A DNA stretch of 64,000 nucleotides from Salibacterium lacus (GCF_042684865.1 NZ_JBHUML010000005.1:186001-250000); one strand, 5' to 3'; shown: positions 1 through 9,697, counted from the stretch's first letter. The notes: a model not told the origin generated them from the letters alone. Numbers and translations are program-made.

Positions 1-1
1 T

Positions 2-1402
2 CCCTCCGGGGATAGCGGAGAATCCCCGCGCACCTTAGATGTGGAATCCAAAGTAACACCTATCATCGATGAGTGCGGCCGTTGTGACTACTTGATCGCG
101 GTCACAAGAGATGTCACCTCCTGGGTGGAACAAAACAAACAATTTAAACAGGCATTACAGCAGGTGGAACTGATGTTCAATCACACTGCAGATGCCGTGT
201 TTATGTTTGACAAGGACGCCCGCTACACCAAAGTGAATCAAGGGTTTACAAATATTCTCGGCTGGACAGAAGAGGAACTGCTGCGGGATTCATCGATCAG
301 CATTCTTCCGGCAGAAGATTCCGGCTTTCCGAGCATCTGGCATCAATTGCAGCAGGGGCATGTCATCGAAAACCATTATGACAGAAGAATTGCCAAAAGC
401 GGACGTATCGTCAATGTTCTGGCCTCGTATTCACCGGTAATGGAAGATGGGAAGATGACAGGCGGGGTCGCAATGTACAAGGATATTACGGAATTAAAAC
501 AGGTGGAAAACCGCCTCCGGGAAAGTGAAGAAAAGTACAGGGCCATCGTCAATCATACGAACGATTTAATACGTGTTCTGGATGCTGAAGGATTTGTGCA
601 GTATGCTTCTCCTTCCCACAAAGACGTGCTCGGTCTCCCATCGGATTTTTTTGTAGGAAAATCTATATTGTCCTTCACCCATCCTGATGATATGGACAAA
701 CTCCAGAACACGATTAATGAGATCCTCGAAACCGGGCGCTCGGCTGACATAGAGTACCGCCGCTACCATAAGGCCGGCACCATCATATGGATCGAAGCCC
801 AGTGCACACCTGTCTTAAAGCACAACGGCACCGTCGAACAGATTGTCCTTGTCGCCAGAGACGTGTCCAACCGCAAGAGCAGGGAAGAAAAACTGAGGTC
901 CATGGCAATGTATGATGACTTAACCGGACTCCCCAACCGCCGCTTTTTTTACCAGGAACTCGAACAGACCGTCAAAGTAACACAACGTTATATAAGCAGT
1001 TATAAAAGCCGTCCTGCGCTGCTCACTCTCGATTGTGACAACTTTAAAGCCATTAATGATACACACGGCCATGATATCGGTGACAAAGTCATCAAACGTT
1101 TTGCTGAAAGAGTGCAGCAGTGTCTCCGGGACGCCGATTTATTTTCACGGGTCGGCGGCGATGAGTTCCTTATCCTTCTGCCTAATGCCGAAAAGGAGGC
1201 GGATGTCACTATGATTGCCAGACGCATACTTCATGCCTTGGAAGAACCTTTGCCTATAGAAAACAACCTATTAACCTTGACAACCAGCATAGGCGCTGCT
1301 TTCTATAAAAAAGAAAACAGCGTGGAGCAATGGGTAAGAGAGTCCGACAAAGCACTGTATAAAGCGAAAACAAGTGGTGAAGATTCGTTTAGATTTTATT
1401 AA
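2..1402 (+). CDS. PAS-PAS-GGDEF diguanylate cyclase, 5' end outside window
   Basis: Makes cyclic di-GMP from two GTP in response to a signal sensed by PAS domains. The frame is open to the window edge, so the N-terminus is missing; a GTG at 41 is only an internal codon. Counting from that GTG, the tail of one PAS domain (about 1-30) is followed by two PAS/PAC modules (about 38-155 and 160-285) and a GGDEF domain (about 290-453). The active-site GGDEF is at 372-376. An RDAD sequence sits five residues before it, which fits the RxxD inhibitory I-site of active, product-inhibited cyclases. There is no EAL domain. No membrane segment is visible in the part present. Confident for class; the signal is unknown. 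Confidence 0.93.
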   Translation, partial: PSGDSGESPRTLDVESKVTPIIDECGRCDYLIAVTRDVTSWVEQNKQFKQALQQVELMFNHTADAVFMFDKDARYTKVNQGFTNILGWTEEELLRDSSISILPAEDSGFPSIWHQLQQGHVIENHYDRRIAKSGRIVNVLASYSPVMEDGKMTGGVAMYKDITELKQVENRLRESEEKYRAIVNHTNDLIRVLDAEGFVQYASPSHKDVLGLPSDFFVGKSILSFTHPDDMDKLQNTINEILETGRSADIEYRRYHKAGTIIWIEAQCTPVLKHNGTVEQIVLVARDVSNRKSREEKLRSMAMYDDLTGLPNRRFFYQELEQTVKVTQRYISSYKSRPALLTLDCDNFKAINDTHGHDIGDKVIKRFAERVQQCLRDADLFSRVGGDEFLILLPNAEKEADVTMIARRILHALEEPLPIENNLLTLTTSIGAAFYKKENSVEQWVRESDKALYKAKTSGEDSFRFY

Positions 1403-1428
1403 TTTCTTAATGATTGTTCATAACCGGG

Positions 1429-1626
1429 ATAAAGAAGAGTATGCAACACTTGATAAGGCCCGGCACATATAGATCAAATACCGGACGGCACGCGGGAGGT
1501 CTATGTCCTGACAGACAGCTGGTGTGCTTGCACCTCCTTGATGGCCTAAAGAGATATGCAAGCTCCAAAGTAAAATATTCATTCTATTGGATATTCCTAT
1601 TAGTTATTATGCAACTTCAGAGTTAA
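1429..1626 (+). mobile_element. Internally deleted relic of the IS4-family element found at 34.7-36.1 kb
   Basis: This stretch matches, on the opposite strand, two separate parts of the IS at 34696-36071: 1429-1530 resembles the middle of its transposase (around 35350-35490) and 1540-1626 its downstream end including the terminal inverted repeat ATTATGCAACTTCAGAGTT. The part between is missing and several stops are present, so it is a decayed, internally deleted copy. The rest of the gap (1627-1819) shows no gene; I see nothing convincing in it. Confidence 0.75.
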
Positions 1627-1819
1627 ATAGTAACTAACTGTACCTTAGAGTTATAGATATAGAACGAAACTCCAATCACATGATAACCCATAATTACCGC
1701 CATCAGGAAGTCCTTTAACAAAACTAATGATTAAAGCATGCGTTTCTACATCGATTCTCCTTCGTTTTCCGTTTTCTCTATCAATCCGCGCCTGCCCCGC
1801 ATCATCTCCGCTGGTACAT

Positions 1820-1850
1820 AAAAAACCGAACCCCTTAAAACGAGGTCCGG
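1820..1850 (-). terminator. Terminator of the HAD gene
   Basis: Read on the minus strand, CCGGACCTC and GGGGTTCGG form a stem with one or two G-T pairs, followed by a run of T. It lies 16 bases past the stop codon of the HAD hydrolase. Confidence 0.5.
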
Positions 1851-1865
1851 TGTGGGTGCACCCTG

Positions 1866-2525
1866 TTAGAGCTGTTTTTCTTTCAGTATGGCCGGGATAC
1901 CGGAAAACTCATCGACGAGTTCATCGGCAATGGAGACTTCTTCTTCACTGCCAAAGCCGAAGCGGCAGCCGATGACAGGCAGCCCGTTTTCCTTTCCGGC
2001 TTCGATATCGGAGGCGCGGTCGCCGATCATAACCGCGTCTCTGCCCGCGTCATCGAGGATGAGGCGCACGAGATTGATTTTGCTGACGGCCTGGTACTGC
2101 TGCACGGAATAGATGCCTTCAAACAAATCCGTGAGCCCTTCCCGTTCAATGGCCGACGGGACGTATTCGGCGTTGCCGTTGCTTGCGACATACAGGCGGT
2201 ACCCTTCGTCTTTCAGCTGCCGCAGCGTTTCCGGCACCCCTTCGTACAGGCTGCCTTCCCCGTTATCCATCTCATGCAGTATGAAACGGTCGAGCACGGG
2301 CTCCAGCATCTCCAGCGTCTCCGCCGATGCTTCCGGAAGCAGCCACTGGAATGCGTCGTAAAACGGAAGACCGATTACAGCGACCCGGTCTGCTTCCGTC
2401 CAGCCTTTATGTTCGTGGAGATTTTGTTCCACCGCGTACTGCAGGGTGTTATCAATCGCTTGGTTCAGCAGCTGCCTGCTGTCAAACAGTGTCCCATCCA
2501 TGTCAAAAATCAAAACGTCTCTCAT
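1866..2525 (-). CDS. HAD-superfamily phosphatase (phosphoglycolate-phosphatase/PpaX type)
   Basis: A 219-residue soluble hydrolase of the haloacid dehalogenase superfamily that removes phosphate from a small metabolite. The four HAD motifs are present: DxDGT at residues 8-12 (D8 nucleophile, D10 acid/base), the motif II serine in ASNG at about 115, the motif III lysine at about 149, and GDRxxD at 168-173. The cap between motifs I and II is helical, as in the Gph/beta-phosphoglucomutase subfamily. The substrate cannot be read from the sequence. It stands alone, convergent with the IS relic. The ATG at 2525 follows a GGAAGAGGGG-type site. Confidence 0.85.
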   Translation of the reverse strand: MRDVLIFDMDGTLFDSRQLLNQAIDNTLQYAVEQNLHEHKGWTEADRVAVIGLPFYDAFQWLLPEASAETLEMLEPVLDRFILHEMDNGEGSLYEGVPETLRQLKDEGYRLYVASNGNAEYVPSAIEREGLTDLFEGIYSVQQYQAVSKINLVRLILDDAGRDAVMIGDRASDIEAGKENGLPVIGCRFGFGSEEEVSIADELVDEFSGIPAILKEKQL

Positions 2526-2684
2526 GTACGCGCCACCCCTCTTCCTTTTACCTCCATTTTATCATACTTTCTCTCAAAAAGAATTCCCTAAGGAAAGACT
2601 TTTATTACAGTTTGCCTGAATATCATCGGCCGGGGTGCTGTGTTATCATGAATTCCAGCCTATGTTGATAAAGGAGGATTATAT

Positions 2685-3008
2685 ATGACACAGACCATTC
2701 AGGAATTGGAACAGTTTCAGTCGACGATTGCATCTTCGGACAACGTCATCATTAAATTTACAGCCGGATGGTGCCCCGACTGCCATAGAATGGATGCTTT
2801 CTTCCCCGAGGTGGAAGAGGAATTTGAACAGCTTCCTGTTTACGAAATCAACCGCGATAACTTCCAGGAGCTCGCCGAACAATATGAAGTAATGGGCATT
2901 CCGAGCCTGCTCGTATTCAAGGACGGAGAGAAAATCGGCCATCTCCACAGCGCCGACGCCAAAACTCCGGAACAGACCACCGAATTCCTCTCCAGCTACT
3001 TCAGCTGA
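2685..3008 (+). CDS. Thioredoxin-family protein with WCPDC active site
   Basis: Small (107 aa) cytosolic thioredoxin-fold oxidoreductase. The active site WCPDC lies at about residues 29-33 and the cis-proline of the fold in GIPSLLVF at about 71-78. The CPDC core differs from the CGPC of housekeeping thioredoxin, and is common in the YtpP/YdbP-like thioredoxin-like proteins of Bacillus, whose roles are poorly defined. AAAGGAGG eight bases before the ATG fixes the start. It is monocistronic, with its own strong terminator. Confidence 0.88.
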   Translation: MTQTIQELEQFQSTIASSDNVIIKFTAGWCPDCHRMDAFFPEVEEEFEQLPVYEINRDNFQELAEQYEVMGIPSLLVFKDGEKIGHLHSADAKTPEQTTEFLSSYFS

Positions 3009-3016
3009 ACGTACAC

Positions 3017-3056
3017 GCCCCGGTATCCCTCCCGAAGGAGATACCGGGCTTTTTTT
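3017..3056 (+). terminator. Rho-independent terminator after the thioredoxin-like gene
   Basis: GCCCCGGTATCCCT pairs with AGGAGATACCGGG around a short loop and is followed by seven T. Confidence 0.85.
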
Positions 3057-3128
3057 GATGTCGTCTTTCTTTCCATAACAAGATGTATTACGATTTTCTT
3101 AAGAGTTTAGACGAAGGAGCGGACAGTC

Positions 3129-4580
3129 ATGGATAGAATTGCGGTTTTTGATATCGGAACGACGGAGGTAAAAGGGGTATTGATGCGAAAAGACGGCGCG
3201 GTTGACACTGAGCGGAGCATTCCGGTGACCACCCGGGAACTGGAGGACGGGCGCATCGAGCAGAACCCGGAGGAATGGTGGACCGGGGTGAAACTCATTG
3301 CCGACGATTGGTTCCGCCGGCTTGAATTTTCGCCGGAGACGATTCAGATGGTGACGCTGACCGGGCAGATGGAAGATGTTATCTTGATCGGCGCGGACGG
3401 AACAGCGGACCGCGCGATACTGTACTCCGATATGCGCGCCGGGGAAGAAGCGGCCTGGATCCGGGAGCAACTGCCGGAGCTTGCAGGCATTACTTCCAAT
3501 GCCGCCGCGGCTTCCACCCCCGCTGCCAAACTGCGCCAGCTCGCCCTGCAGGACGAAACGGCGGCGGCTGTCGTGTTCAGCGCCAAAGACTACATTATCT
3601 ATAAACTGACCGGAGCTGTCTGCACCGATACCGTAACAGCTGCCACGACAGGACTTATGGATATCAGACGCAAAGCGTGGCACCCGAATGTACTGGAAGC
3701 GCTCGGAGCGGACCGTTTCCCTCTGCCCCAGCTGCACGAACCCGAGGATACGGCGGGTGTCGTCACAGACGGGATGCCGGCGGGATTCGCCTCCGGAACC
3801 CCTGTCCTCTGCGGCGCCGGAGATGCCGGAGCCGCTACGATGGGAGCGGCGGCTGTTCAGGAACGCGACAGCTATTTTTATATCGGCACGACCGGATGGA
3901 CCGCGGTGCCCGTGCAGAAGCCAGACGCAGCGCCGGACGGCGTTTTTACCCTGCCCCACCTCATACCGGACCGCTATATTGCCATCGCTCCGCTCCTGAA
4001 CGCCGGAAGCGTGTACGACTGGGCTAAACAGATCTATATGCCGGATGCCTCGTACGATGCCTTTAATGAAGCCATCGCAGCCGCCCGGCCCGGCGCAGGC
4101 GGTGCGCTGTTTCTGCCATACCTGCACGGTGAGCGGTTTCCGGTACAGGACTCCGGCCTATCCGGCACCTATTACAACCTCCGGCCGGATACGACGAGAG
4201 AAGATATGATGCGCGCTGTCGTGGAGGGGCTCACGTTCTCCCTCCGCTATATCGCCGAGTCCCTCACCGGTGGTGTCCCCGGCAGTATCACCCTGATCGG
4301 CGGCGGCACCCGCAGCAGCGCATGGTGCCGGATTCTTGCCGATATTACCGGGCGGAAGGTGCGCGTTCCGGAAGAGAGCGGCTACCTGACCGCCCTCGGC
4401 ACGGCCGCCACTGCTTTTTGCTCCCTCGGCTGGTCGAGTGGATACGAAGCGTTCGCCGACGACCACCTGCATCCGCGGGCGGCTGCGGTGTATGAACCGG
4501 ACCCGGACGTACGCGCACTCTATGATGAGGCGTACGCCGTATTTCTCGAGACCTCCCCTGCCGTGCGGAACCAGGAGTGA
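3129..4580 (+). CDS. FGGY-family carbohydrate kinase (xylulokinase-like)
   Basis: ATP-dependent kinase that phosphorylates a sugar or polyol in the cytosol. The 483 residues have the usual family length (about 490-510). The N-terminal phosphate-binding loop DIGTTEVKG is at 7-15. The second ATPase-fold half carries the glycine-rich IGGGTRSSAWCRI motif at about 390. FGGY kinases differ in sugar (xylulose, gluconate, ribulose, glycerol) and the sequence alone does not decide; xylulokinase/gluconokinase-like is my best reading. GAAGGAGCGG lies before the ATG. No transporter or isomerase adjoins it, which is unusual for a sugar kinase. It converges on the EamA gene. Confidence 0.85.
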   Translation: MDRIAVFDIGTTEVKGVLMRKDGAVDTERSIPVTTRELEDGRIEQNPEEWWTGVKLIADDWFRRLEFSPETIQMVTLTGQMEDVILIGADGTADRAILYSDMRAGEEAAWIREQLPELAGITSNAAAASTPAAKLRQLALQDETAAAVVFSAKDYIIYKLTGAVCTDTVTAATTGLMDIRRKAWHPNVLEALGADRFPLPQLHEPEDTAGVVTDGMPAGFASGTPVLCGAGDAGAATMGAAAVQERDSYFYIGTTGWTAVPVQKPDAAPDGVFTLPHLIPDRYIAIAPLLNAGSVYDWAKQIYMPDASYDAFNEAIAAARPGAGGALFLPYLHGERFPVQDSGLSGTYYNLRPDTTREDMMRAVVEGLTFSLRYIAESLTGGVPGSITLIGGGTRSSAWCRILADITGRKVRVPEESGYLTALGTAATAFCSLGWSSGYEAFADDHLHPRAAAVYEPDPDVRALYDEAYAVFLETSPAVRNQE

Positions 4581-4595
4581 AAAGCTGCAGGTCAT

Positions 4596-5468
4596 TCAAC
4601 TTTCTTTCTTAAACGAGCGCATGCTCAGCAGCGTAATCGTTAGTAAAATGACAAGCATACCAACGACCTGCACCGGGCTGAGGAGCTGTCCGAGAATGAG
4701 GTATCCAAACAGGGAGGCGGTGATCGGCTCCATCATAGCGACAAGCGAGGCATTCGTCGGCGACGTCCGCCGGATGCCGAACGTGTATAAGATGAAGGAA
4801 AGGCCGGCGCCGCATAACCCGAGCAGAATAAACCAGAAGATATCCCCGGACAACGGCACAGCAAGCAGAGCGCTGCGGTCCGTAAAGAAAAACAACACCA
4901 CACTCAGCGTCAAAAAAGCGATAGGTAAAACAATTTGGGGACTTCTGTAGTTGGTCGCATTTTTAAATCCAAAAATAAACAGCGAATAGGACAGGCCGGC
5001 CATCACACCTGTTACAAGACCCGCCACACTTATACTTTCCGCGCCGATGTTATACACCTTCGTTAATAAAACAATACCTCCAATCACAATAATCACTGCC
5101 GTCATCGTGGAAAAGGTAAATCGTTCGAGGCCGAATAAAAAGGAAATAATAAAAACGAAAACCGGGGCTGTATACATGAGGGTGACGGCGACAGCCACGC
5201 TCGATTGTTCAATACTAAGGGCGTAAAACGTGAAATTGCCGGCTACCCCGATGCCGGCCGCTGCCGCCCATATGATAAGCTTCGCGTTCACGCGGCGGTT
5301 TTTTTCGCGTCGTACGATATACCAGAAAAAGAAACAAAGAAAGCCGATGAATCCCCGGTAAAACGAAATAACGAGAGGATCCCAGCCCTTGTTCATCAAA
5401 ATATCGGAGAGACCTCCGGAGATCCCCCACAACACAGCCGCTGACGCGATTAATAGAATACCTGCCAT
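4596..5468 (-). CDS. EamA/DMT-family transporter
   Basis: Integral membrane exporter or carrier of the drug/metabolite transporter superfamily. The 290 residues have about ten hydrophobic segments in two similar halves (about 1-138 and 150-285), the classic duplicated EamA layout. Substrates in the family range from amino acids to nucleobases and drugs and cannot be predicted. It lies 51 bases behind the CGNR regulator gene on the same strand and is probably co-transcribed with it. AAAGGAG sits before the ATG at 5468. Confidence 0.88.
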   Translation of the reverse strand: MAGILLIASAAVLWGISGGLSDILMNKGWDPLVISFYRGFIGFLCFFFWYIVRREKNRRVNAKLIIWAAAAGIGVAGNFTFYALSIEQSSVAVAVTLMYTAPVFVFIISFLFGLERFTFSTMTAVIIVIGGIVLLTKVYNIGAESISVAGLVTGVMAGLSYSLFIFGFKNATNYRSPQIVLPIAFLTLSVVLFFFTDRSALLAVPLSGDIFWFILLGLCGAGLSFILYTFGIRRTSPTNASLVAMMEPITASLFGYLILGQLLSPVQVVGMLVILLTITLLSMRSFKKES

Positions 5469-5519
5469 ACCATGTCTCCTTTATTATCTTTCTTTTTTCT
5501 ATCTTTCAATCGGCGCAGA

Positions 5520-6143
5520 CTACTGCTTTTCCTCCGTCTTAAGCCGGGCGTAGTAGCGTCTTGCTTTAGCACGATTTCCACAGATGTCGGGGGAGCACCA
5601 GCGTCTGCTTTTGTTTTTCGTGACGTCGAGAAAGAGCCAGTCACAATACTGATTCTGACACTGCTTGATCCGGGCTCCCTTGCCTTCGGTCAACACCGCT
5701 TGAAAATGATGCAGAATCGGCCACAGCAGGGCGTCCGGGTCCGGTTGGTCCGTATCATACGTCTGCTTAAACACCCCGGGGTCGGTCTGCGTCAGAATAA
5801 GGTGTTCGTTCGCTTTTTTCAATTCTTCATTCAGAAGATCCAAGCTTTCTGTATCTTTTTTGCCTGCTATGGCTCTCGTGCACACATCATACATCGCCTC
5901 TCTCACCGTAAGCACCCGCTGCAGTGCCTGGTCGTGTTCCCCGTCGTCCCGGGGAACCTTTTTGTGATCAGGCCATCTCTCCGTAAGTCCCACATACGCG
6001 GCCCAGTCCAGAAAATCATCGTAACGCTGCAGCCATTCCTGCTGATTCGCTGCTCCTTTACGGTTCGACGTATTCACAAAATCGAGGCTGAGATCCCCTC
6101 CCCGCCGTCTTAAATGTTCCATATAATACGTGGAATCGGTCAT
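5520..6143 (-). CDS. CGNR zinc-finger (ABATE domain) putative transcription factor
   Basis: A 207-residue protein with an N-terminal ABATE (stress-regulation-like) domain and a C-terminal CGNR zinc finger. The finger reads CQNQYC then RRWCSPDICGNRAKA (about residues 165-195), with the four expected cysteines and the CGNR signature. Such proteins are predicted DNA-binding regulators; few have been studied. The open frame runs further upstream, but GAAAGGAGAAG before the ATG at 6143 makes that the better start. It heads a two-gene unit with the EamA transporter, so it may control that exporter. Confidence 0.88.
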   Translation of the reverse strand: MTDSTYYMEHLRRRGGDLSLDFVNTSNRKGAANQQEWLQRYDDFLDWAAYVGLTERWPDHKKVPRDDGEHDQALQRVLTVREAMYDVCTRAIAGKKDTESLDLLNEELKKANEHLILTQTDPGVFKQTYDTDQPDPDALLWPILHHFQAVLTEGKGARIKQCQNQYCDWLFLDVTKNKSRRWCSPDICGNRAKARRYYARLKTEEKQ

Positions 6144-6338
6144 CGTCTTCTCCTTTCTTTCTAACGGTCTAAATCGAAAATAAGGGTAAAAATAATTACT
6201 GTCAATATGAAATATAGGATGAGGACCTTCCACTTGGACCGAAGCTGTCTTAGGTTACCATGAAAAGAAGACAGGGGAATGAAAGCGCCTTCTATTATGT
6301 TATGATTTACTAAAATGAAAGCCGGGGGAATGGGTCTG

Positions 6339-7526
6339 ATGAGTAAGAAAGAAGCTACATTAACTAAGCTTCACCAGCAGATACGAACGAATAAACAGCT
6401 TATCGGTGTCGCCGCCGGTTCCGGTCTGACCGCCAAAAATGTTGAAAAAGGCGGCGCCGATTTTCTGCTGGCGTTAAGTTCCGGACGTTTCCGCCAGATG
6501 GGGGTCAGCTCCCTCGCCGGATTTCTGGCGTATGCCAACAGCAATGACGTCGTGATGCATTTCGCATCCACGGAGCTTCTCCCCATCGCCCGGGACATTC
6601 CTATCTGTTTCGGCCTGTGTGCCACCGACCCAACCATTGACCTTGAGGATTATATCGAGCGGATTAAACAAACCGGCTTTTCCGGTGTGAATAATTTCCC
6701 GAGTGTCGGGCATATCGACGGTGTATTCGGCGAAGCCCTGGAAGAACGCGGTATTACGTTTGATAAAGAAATTGAAGCGATACGGATCGCAAGTGAAAAA
6801 GAGCTGTTCACGGTGGCGTTTGTTTTCAATGAAACCCAGGCGGTGGACATGGCGCGCGCCGGAGCTGACGTGATATGTGTGCATCTGGGACTGACAGAGG
6901 GCGGCGCGTTAGGCTCGAAAAAGATCCTCTCGCTCCAGTCCGCCAAGCAGAAAGCCCTCCGCATCTTCGAGTCCTGCACACGCGTAAATCCAAACGTAAT
7001 CCAAATGATTTACGGCGGACCTGTGAATAAACCGATCGACGTCCAGTTTATGTATGACGGAACAAACATTACGGGATACATTGGCGGATCGGTATTCGAG
7101 CGGATTCCGACCGAACAGACTTTCACGATGATTACGGAATCTTTCAAACAGACGAGCGATTTTCAGTACGAAGAGCTCATTCAGAAAATCATGAACGGCA
7201 TGGGCAGCCGGGCGGAATACGTCAGTTTTGTCAAAACGTATATCCGGTCGTATTACATGTACGACATTACGATGCAGGAACTCGCGCAGATGCTGAACGT
7301 CACCCGCCCTCATTTAAGCAGCCTGTTCAAGCAGGAAATGGGACTGCCGTTCAAGCAGTATTTGATTGAATTCCGCATCAGCCGGGCGAAAGAAATCATC
7401 CAGACCGATAACCTCCCGCTTCACGCCGTCGCCGAAATGACAGGGTATCAAGACTATTTTCATTTCAGCAAAATCTTCAAAAAATACACCGGGATGTCCC
7501 CTGCTCAGTTTCAACACCTTACGTAA
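6339..7526 (+). CDS. Fusion of a PEP-hydrolase-like TIM barrel with an AraC-type DNA-binding domain
   Basis: Probable transcription regulator whose ligand sensor is an enzyme-like barrel. Residues about 1-275 are a TIM barrel of the phosphoenolpyruvate hydrolase-like family (PF09370 type); residues about 295-395 are an AraC/XylS double helix-turn-helix ending in the typical GYQDYFHFSKIFKKYTGMSPAQF run. The barrel is clearly related to the product of the gene at 8873, with the same GxGLTAKxxExGGAD, NFPxVGxIDG and VFxxTQAxxMAxAGAD landmarks. ATG 6339 is chosen because GGGGGA lies nine bases upstream; an in-frame ATG at 6315 is poorly placed. It precedes the Tm-1/barrel/DUF1097 genes on the same strand and likely controls them. 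Confidence 0.85.
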   Translation: MSKKEATLTKLHQQIRTNKQLIGVAAGSGLTAKNVEKGGADFLLALSSGRFRQMGVSSLAGFLAYANSNDVVMHFASTELLPIARDIPICFGLCATDPTIDLEDYIERIKQTGFSGVNNFPSVGHIDGVFGEALEERGITFDKEIEAIRIASEKELFTVAFVFNETQAVDMARAGADVICVHLGLTEGGALGSKKILSLQSAKQKALRIFESCTRVNPNVIQMIYGGPVNKPIDVQFMYDGTNITGYIGGSVFERIPTEQTFTMITESFKQTSDFQYEELIQKIMNGMGSRAEYVSFVKTYIRSYYMYDITMQELAQMLNVTRPHLSSLFKQEMGLPFKQYLIEFRISRAKEIIQTDNLPLHAVAEMTGYQDYFHFSKIFKKYTGMSPAQFQHLT

Positions 7527-7565
7527 CGACAAAAGAACCATACAAAACAACATTATAATACCAAA

Positions 7566-7581
7566 AAGAAAGCGTTATCAT
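7566..7581 (+). promoter_or_regulatory. Candidate CcpA-binding cre site
   Basis: AAGAAAGCGTTATCAT matches the Bacillus cre consensus WTGNNARCGNWWWCAW at all but one fixed base. It lies 67 bases before the Tm-1-like gene, a position that suits catabolite control of the operon. Seen by eye only. Confidence 0.55.
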
Positions 7582-7647
7582 GTAGTTAAGCATCCATGGT
7601 AATGCTTTTATTTTTCCAACCCCGGGTTGCAGAAAGGAGAGAACGAT

Positions 7648-8889
7648 TTGAAAACAATTGCGGTAGCGGGGACATTTGATTCAAAGGGACAGGAATTTCT
7701 CTATGTGAAAGAACAGATCGAGTCGGCCGGGTTCGACACGCTGATGATTCATACGGGGGCGTTTGAGCCGATGTTCATCCCTGACATTTCAAACGCCGAC
7801 ATTGTGGCGGCCGCCGGTGAAGATATCCACGAGGTCACAGCAAAGCAGGACCGGGACTATGCGACAGAATATTTGTCCAAAGGCATGCAGACCTTTCTGC
7901 CTCAACTTTACGAAGAGGGCCGGTTTGACGGTATTATTTCGCTCGGCGGATCCGGTGGAACGTCGATTGTAACAAGCGGGATGCAGGAGCTGCCAATCGG
8001 CGTGCCAAAGGTAATGGTATCCACGGTCGCCTCAGGTAACACCGAGCCGTACGTTGGAATCAGCAACATTATGATGATTCCGTCGATTGTGGATGTCGCG
8101 GGACTGAATGTCATTTCCAAAAAAGTATTCTCCAACGCAGCCGCAGCAGTCACGGGTATGGTGTCATCGGAAACCGCTTCGTCCGAAAAAAATAAACCGC
8201 TGATCGCCGCGACAATGTTCGGTGTCACCACCCCTTGCATCAATCATGCGAAATCCGTTCTCGAAGATTATGGATATGAAGTATTAATCTTTCACGCGAC
8301 CGGCATCGGAGGCCGGACGATGGAGCATTTAATTGCAAACGGATTCATCGACGGCGTGTTCGATGTAACGACGACGGAATGGGCGGATGAACATGTCGGA
8401 GGTATTCTCGCGGCCGGTCCGAATCGGCTGGACGCCGCCGCTGCCCGCGGAATACCACAGGTGGTGTCAGCCGGGGCACTGGATATGGTGAACTTCGGAC
8501 CGTACGACACCGTGCCGGAACAATTCGCGGGACGCACCTTTTATAAACACAACCCGACCACGACGTTAATGCGGACGAATGTACAGGAAAATAAAGATAT
8601 CGGAAAAATCATTGCCGGGAAACTGAACCAGGCGCAGCAGGCGACGACCTTCATGCTTCCGACTCTCGGTATATCTAGCATTGATGTTCCTGGACAGCCG
8701 TTTCACGGAAGCGAAGAAGACGCGGTGCTGTTTTCCACCTTACGAGAGCACGTCGATACCAACCACGTCGAATGGATCGAAATGGACACAGACATTAACA
8801 GTGAATCGTTCGCAACAGCCGCGGCCGAAACATTACACAACCATATGGAAAAGGCTAAAGGAGAGAAAGAACATGCTGACACGAAATGA
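7648..8889 (+). CDS. Tm-1-like ATP-binding domain protein (UPF0261)
   Basis: A 413-residue cytosolic protein of the UPF0261/Tm-1-like family. Tm-1 itself is a tomato protein that blocks a viral replicase; bacterial members are uncharacterised and usually sit beside a PEP-hydrolase-like barrel, as here. The N-terminal AVAGTFDSKGQE (about residues 4-15) and the glycine-rich LGGSGGTS (about 97-104) fit the nucleotide-binding fold of the family. The start is TTG at 7648, with AAAGGAGAG at the right distance. Its end overlaps the next gene by 17 bases, so the two are translationally coupled. In plants and some bacteria the two domains are fused, which suggests they act together on one substrate. 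Confidence 0.88.
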   Translation: MKTIAVAGTFDSKGQEFLYVKEQIESAGFDTLMIHTGAFEPMFIPDISNADIVAAAGEDIHEVTAKQDRDYATEYLSKGMQTFLPQLYEEGRFDGIISLGGSGGTSIVTSGMQELPIGVPKVMVSTVASGNTEPYVGISNIMMIPSIVDVAGLNVISKKVFSNAAAAVTGMVSSETASSEKNKPLIAATMFGVTTPCINHAKSVLEDYGYEVLIFHATGIGGRTMEHLIANGFIDGVFDVTTTEWADEHVGGILAAGPNRLDAAAARGIPQVVSAGALDMVNFGPYDTVPEQFAGRTFYKHNPTTTLMRTNVQENKDIGKIIAGKLNQAQQATTFMLPTLGISSIDVPGQPFHGSEEDAVLFSTLREHVDTNHVEWIEMDTDINSESFATAAAETLHNHMEKAKGEKEHADTK

Positions 8890-9697
8890 GATTATGAGAC
8901 GTTTTCACGAGGAATTGAACCAGGGCCGTATTCTTCTCGGTGTAGGCGCCGGTACCGGCATGACCGCCAAAAGCAGTGAAAACGGCGGGGCCGATATGCT
9001 GATCGTGTATAACTCCGGCCGGTACAGAATGGCCGGAAGGGGATCGCTTGCCGGCGTTCTCGCTTACGGCGACGCCAACCAGATTGTGATGGAGATGGGA
9101 AATGAAGTCCTCCCTGTTGTGAAGGATACTCCGGTACTTGCCGGGGTAAATGGAACGGATCCGTTTAAAGTAATGCCTTCTTTTTTGAAACAGTTGAAAG
9201 ATCAGGGCTTCAACGGCGTGCAGAACTTCCCCACCGTCGGACTGATTGACGGAAACTTCCGCGCCAATCTGGAAGAAACCGGGATGGGATATAACCTCGA
9301 AGTCGATATGATAAGACAAGCGCATGAACTGGACCTTCTGACGACACCTTACGTGTTTGACGAAACACAGGCCCGCCAGATGGCAGAAGCCGGCGCCGAC
9401 ATTCTTGTCGCGCACATGGGGCTCACGACAAAAGGAACCATCGGCGCCCAAACCGCGTTGTCCCTCGATGACTGCGTAGAACGAATCAAAGGCATTATAG
9501 AAGCGGGCCGAGCGGTTAACCCCGACATTCTTGTCATCTGCCACGGCGGCCCGATCGCAGAACCCGAAGACGCTTCCTATGTCATTTCCCAGGTGGACGG
9601 GATCGCCGGATTCTTCGGCGCATCGAGTATTGAGCGGTTTGCCGCCGAAACAGGCATTAAAGACCAGGCACAGGCATTTAAGGGCATCAGCACCTGA
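8873..9697 (+). CDS. PEP-hydrolase-like TIM-barrel protein
   Basis: A 274-residue stand-alone TIM barrel of the phosphoenolpyruvate hydrolase-like family (PF09370 type). Landmarks: GVGAGTGMTAKSSENGGAD near residues 22-40, NFPTVGLIDGNF near 115-126, and CHGGPI near 223-228. The fold is related to phosphoenolpyruvate mutase-type and aldolase barrels; the reaction is not established. The ATG at 8873 has AAAGGAGAG upstream and overlaps the Tm-1-like gene. It is a paralogue of the sensor half of the regulator at 6339, so enzyme and sensor may bind the same or related ligand. Confidence 0.87.
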   Translation: MLTRNEIMRRFHEELNQGRILLGVGAGTGMTAKSSENGGADMLIVYNSGRYRMAGRGSLAGVLAYGDANQIVMEMGNEVLPVVKDTPVLAGVNGTDPFKVMPSFLKQLKDQGFNGVQNFPTVGLIDGNFRANLEETGMGYNLEVDMIRQAHELDLLTTPYVFDETQARQMAEAGADILVAHMGLTTKGTIGAQTALSLDDCVERIKGIIEAGRAVNPDILVICHGGPIAEPEDASYVISQVDGIAGFFGASSIERFAAETGIKDQAQAFKGIST